The notes under the pieces are model-generated. The model ran no database searches and was not told where the DNA came from. It saw nothing but the letters and a program-made list of their open reading frames with translations. Position numbers and translations under genes: made by a program. From Rhizomys pruinosus (taxonomy: Eukaryota > Chordata > Mammalia > Rodentia > Spalacidae): a DNA stretch of 64,000 nucleotides. The stretch's first letter is position 1. Each line of letters starts with the position of its first letter. Positions 61,310 to 64,000 of this stretch are shown piece after piece. Location: the NCBI GenBank assembly GCA_009823505.1, contig VZQC01006885.1, forward strand, positions 54,011 through 118,010. Direction: 5' to 3'.

Positions 61310-61492
61310 GGCTAAAATGCCTTTAATCCCAGCACTTGGGAGGCAGAGGGAGGCAGATCTCTGTGGTTTGAAGCTGGCCTTGTTTACAGAATGAGTTCCA
61401 GGACAGCAGGAGCTGCATGGAGATCCTGTCCAAAAAGACCAAAAATAAACAAACAAACAAACAAACAAATATACAAATAAATAAATAAACAA
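61310..61492 (+). mobile_element. B1 SINE inserted in L1M
   Basis: Plus strand, 'cctttaatcccagcacttgg' to 'gatcctgtccaaaaagacc', then a tail of (AAAC) and (AAAT) repeats. Confidence 0.9.
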
Positions 61493-61725
61493 TACTGTAG
61501 TGAATACAGAAGTATAGATACCTATAAGACATACTGATTTCATTTCTTAATAATGTGATTGCTGTATTATAGTGTACTTTCCTTTTAATTTTTGAGAAAT
61601 CTACATTAGTTTCTAAAATTTTTTAACTGACATTCTTGCTAGGTCTGTGGAAGGATTCCCTTTGTTCTAAATCCTCTCCAATATTTACCATAAAAAAATA
61701 ACAGCCACTCTAAAGGTGGTAGGTA

Positions 61726-61906
61726 TCTGGACCTGGTGGTGCATGCCTTTAATCCCAGCACTCAGGAGGCAGAGGCAGGCAGATCCCTGTGAGTTCAAAG
61801 CCAGCCTGGTCTACAGAGCGAGCTCCAGGCCAGCTGGGACTAAAGGGAGACCCTGTCTCAAAAAGACCAAAACAAACAAAAAACAAACAAACAAACAAAA
61901 ACAATA
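61726..61906 (+). mobile_element. B1 SINE inserted in L1M
   Basis: Plus strand, complete from 'ctggtggtgcatgcctttaa' to 'ctgtctcaaaaagaccaaaa', with an (AAAC)n tail. Confidence 0.92.
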
Positions 61907-62110
61907 CTGTGATTTTCATTATGCTGTATTGTGTCATTCATTAAGCTTTGTATCTACATTTATGTGCTATTGGCCATTTAATTCTTATATACAAATTATC
62001 CATTTGTATGTCTCTTTTTTAGAAATATATATTCAGATCCTTTGCATGTGTTCAATAAGATATTTTTGGCAATGAGGTTTAGTTGTGTATATATTCTTTT
62101 TTATTGTTAT

Positions 62111-62288
62111 TAAACTTTTTCCATAAGTCATACATCATTTCTCTATCGAATCCAGAGCTGCTTCCCTTTCCATGCCTCCCACCCCACCCGAGTCCCTTCA
62201 TGTCCTGAATCTTTTTCTGAGTCTTTCCAAAGGTTTTTTTTTTCCTTTCAGTTCTTTTGTTGTTGTTCTCTCCAACTTGTATTGCTAT

Positions 62289-62290
<2 letters not shown>
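62111..62290 (-). mobile_element. L1 3' UTR fragment
   Basis: Reversed, it reads 'gactcagaaaaagattcagg', a GGGTGGGGTGGG run, 'aaatgatgtatgacttatgg' and an A-rich end, a diverged L1 tail. Further antisense L1 ORF2-like text ('tagctatgcagaagtctttc') is at 62560-62660. Confidence 0.5.
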
Positions 62291-62291
<1 letters not shown>

Positions 62292-62332
<41 letters not shown>

Positions 62333-62345
62333 TATATATATATAC
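62292..62345 (+). repeat. (CA)n-(TA)n microsatellite
   Basis: CA run of about 34 bases followed by TA repeats. Confidence 0.95.
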
Positions 62346-62739
62346 ACACACATATCACTTGAATTGGAGGATTTTTTCCTAGAAGATGTTATGTTTTCCT
62401 TAAGGAAGTGCTCGCAGGTTCCTCCTTGGCAATCCCAAACCATCAATCCTCCACTTTTGCTCCGCATTGCAGTCTTTCCCTCCCATGGTCCCCCAAATGA
62501 AGTCCAGCACAAGTTATGTATGTATTCTGATCCTTATAGTGGCTTTTCTCCTTTGATTAGGTTCTCTCTTGACAGTTTATTGCTTCTTTAGCTATGCAGA
62601 AGTCTTTCAGTTTGATCCAGTCCCAAGTGTTTAAATTTGCTTCAGCTGATTTGCAGTCAGAAACAGAAAAGAAAAACACATCTTACAGAAAAATGTCATA
62701 ATAATATTCTTTTTTTGCCCTTTAATTGAATAGTTGTAC

Positions 62740-62893
62740 TTTTTTGGTCTTTTTGTAACAGGGTCTCCCTGCAGCCCCAGCTGTACTGGAACTCACTTTG
62801 TAGACCAGGCTGGTCTTGAACTCACAGAGATCTGCCTGCCTCTGCCTCCTGAGTGCTGGGATTAAAGGTGTGTGCCACCACGCTTAGCTACTT
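62740..62893 (-). mobile_element. B1 SINE
   Basis: Complete B1 in reverse, 'ggtctttttgtaacagggtc' through 'attaaaggtgtgtgccacc'. Confidence 0.92.
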
Positions 62894-63110
62894 TTACATT
62901 TTTAAGTATTATGTGGAAGCATTTAATCCAGTGGATTTGGGTATTTGTTATGAAGTGAGACCTAATTCCAGTGCTCACAACCTTATTAATTGAAAACTAT
63001 GAGAATGCAGTGGGATGGTACTATTTATTACTACATATAGAGGAAATAACCACTGTTAATCAGAGTTTGTCAAAAAAACTGAACCACTGGAAGCAACCCT
63101 AACCAGTGGA

Positions 63111-63152
<42 letters not shown>

Positions 63153-63202
63153 CNNNNNNNNNNNNNNNNNNNNNNNNNTGAGAGAGAGAGGAGAGAGAGA
63201 TT
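63111..63202. repeat. (AT)n / gap / (GA)n
   Basis: AT run at 63111-63152, then 25 unresolved bases (63154-63178), then a GA run. The gap size looks like a placeholder, so the true array length is unknown. Confidence 0.9.
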
Positions 63203-63204
63203 TT

Positions 63205-63424
63205 AAAAATATATATTTATTATTTTTATGTTCTGTGTATTGCCTGCATGCATATTAAGTGCTCCCATGTAAGGCAAATGCCCACAGAGGTCAGAAGATA
63301 TTGGATCCTCTGGAACTAAAGTTACAGAAGGTCTTTAGTGCCATGTGGGTGCTGGGCATTGAACCTGGGTCTTCTGCAAGAGCAATCAGTGTTCTTAACT
63401 GCTGAGCCATCTCTTCAAACCCAA
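63205..63424 (-). mobile_element. B2-type SINE
   Basis: Minus strand; marks are 'gtattgcctgcatgcatatt', 'gggtgctgggcattgaacc' and the reversed head 'gctgagccatctcttcaaac'. Confidence 0.85.
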
Positions 63425-63639
63425 AAGATTTTCTTTAAAGACCCAACACCTTCCATGATATGCACTTGCAAGCCAGAAAACTGGAAAGTATATAGTATAA
63501 TTCGCTCTGGATCTGGAAGCTTGAGAGCCAGGGTGGGAATATTGTAACTCCCAATCAGACACCAGGGATCTCAAAATGAGGTGAGGAGGTAGAGAACGAC
63601 GGCAGCAGAACAGGAAAGCTGATATTCCAAATCCAAGAC

Positions 63640-63800
63640 TGAGAGGTGGGTGCGCCTGTTAGTGCTTCCTGTTAGTGCTTAGGATTCCAGCTCTCGGGAG
63701 GCTGAGACAGAAGGTCCACAAAGTATACAAAGGTATACAAAGGTGCCCTGGGTTACGTAGTGAGATCATGCATCAAGGTGAAAAGAAACAGATCAAAAAA
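63640..63800 (+). mobile_element. Degenerate B1-like SINE
   Basis: 'gctctcgggaggctgagaca' and 'ctgggttacgtagtgagatc' correspond to 7SL-type blocks. 'gttagtgctt' and 'aggtatacaa' words are locally duplicated. Old and uncertain. Confidence 0.45.
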
Positions 63801-64000
63801 AGAAAGAAAATTTGCTCTTTTTTCCCATTCAGTTTGGTGCAATGAATCTTTAGTCAGTCTACTTAGCTGCTACTAAATGGATGTATCTATTTACAACTTT
63901 GATAAGACACTTATCCCACAACTAGAAGTAATTTGTTAGGTTGTTACTAGTGGATAAAGTATTAATTATAAGGAAGAACTAAATCGATAATTTGAAAACA

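Larger units (their letters stand above)
60990..62110 (-). mobile_element. Ancient L1M 3' region in three pieces
   Basis: Antisense L1M text at 60990-61309 ('gtgagatcacctgata', 'caaatgacaaggtttcctt', 'taccacagtttctttaccca'), 61493-61725 ('agacatactgatttcatttc', 'taatttttgagaaatctac') and 61907-62110 ('tattggccatttaa', 'aaatatatattcagatcct'), split by two B1 insertions. No frame is left. Confidence 0.7.

Overview
This is mammalian nuclear DNA from a mouse-like (myomorph) rodent. The evidence is a mix of B1 (7SL-derived), B2 (tRNA-derived) and B4-type SINEs together with rodent-type L1 LINEs, older L1M fragments and LTR fragments. The species cannot be named from sequence alone. The window is AT-rich and dominated by repeats. 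I see no complete protein-coding gene of the host. Almost every short open frame lies in retrotransposon debris, microsatellites or chance AT-rich sequence. Three short stretches (36353-36455 plus, 58982-59123 plus, 60046-60162 minus) look like possible coding exons with splice-like borders, but they are unproven.

Layout. 1-8.1 kb holds two copies of an unclassified composite retroposon (called family P here), a B1, a B4-like SINE, a second unclassified family (Q), a perfect-looking 5S rRNA retrocopy and an old MaLR-like LTR. 8.18-14.55 kb is a full-length but dead L1 on the minus strand, with target-site duplications and tandem promoter monomers. 14.6-38 kb is mostly non-repetitive AT-rich sequence with scattered SINEs, a 22-bp minisatellite (18.2-19.0 kb), two more P copies and ancient L1 fragments. 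38.4-44.7 kb is an old L1 on the plus strand used as a landing site by a P element, a B1 and two solo LTRs. 44.7-48.8 kb holds a Q copy, an L1 tail and an inverted P copy. 48.9-58.3 kb is a younger L1 on the plus strand in which 3.58 kb is tandemly duplicated. 58.3-64 kb is mostly unique sequence with SINEs, microsatellites and one sized gap.

How the parts relate. L1 supplies the reverse transcription machinery. B1, B2, the 5S copy and the P elements all show its marks: A-rich tails, target-site duplications of about 13-18 bp, 5' truncation and 5' inversion. The most unusual signal is family P. Its non-coding body occurs six times here, four copies end in a segment matching the L1 3' UTR tail, and two copies have a different tail. 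It looks like a non-autonomous retroposon that captured an L1 3' end.
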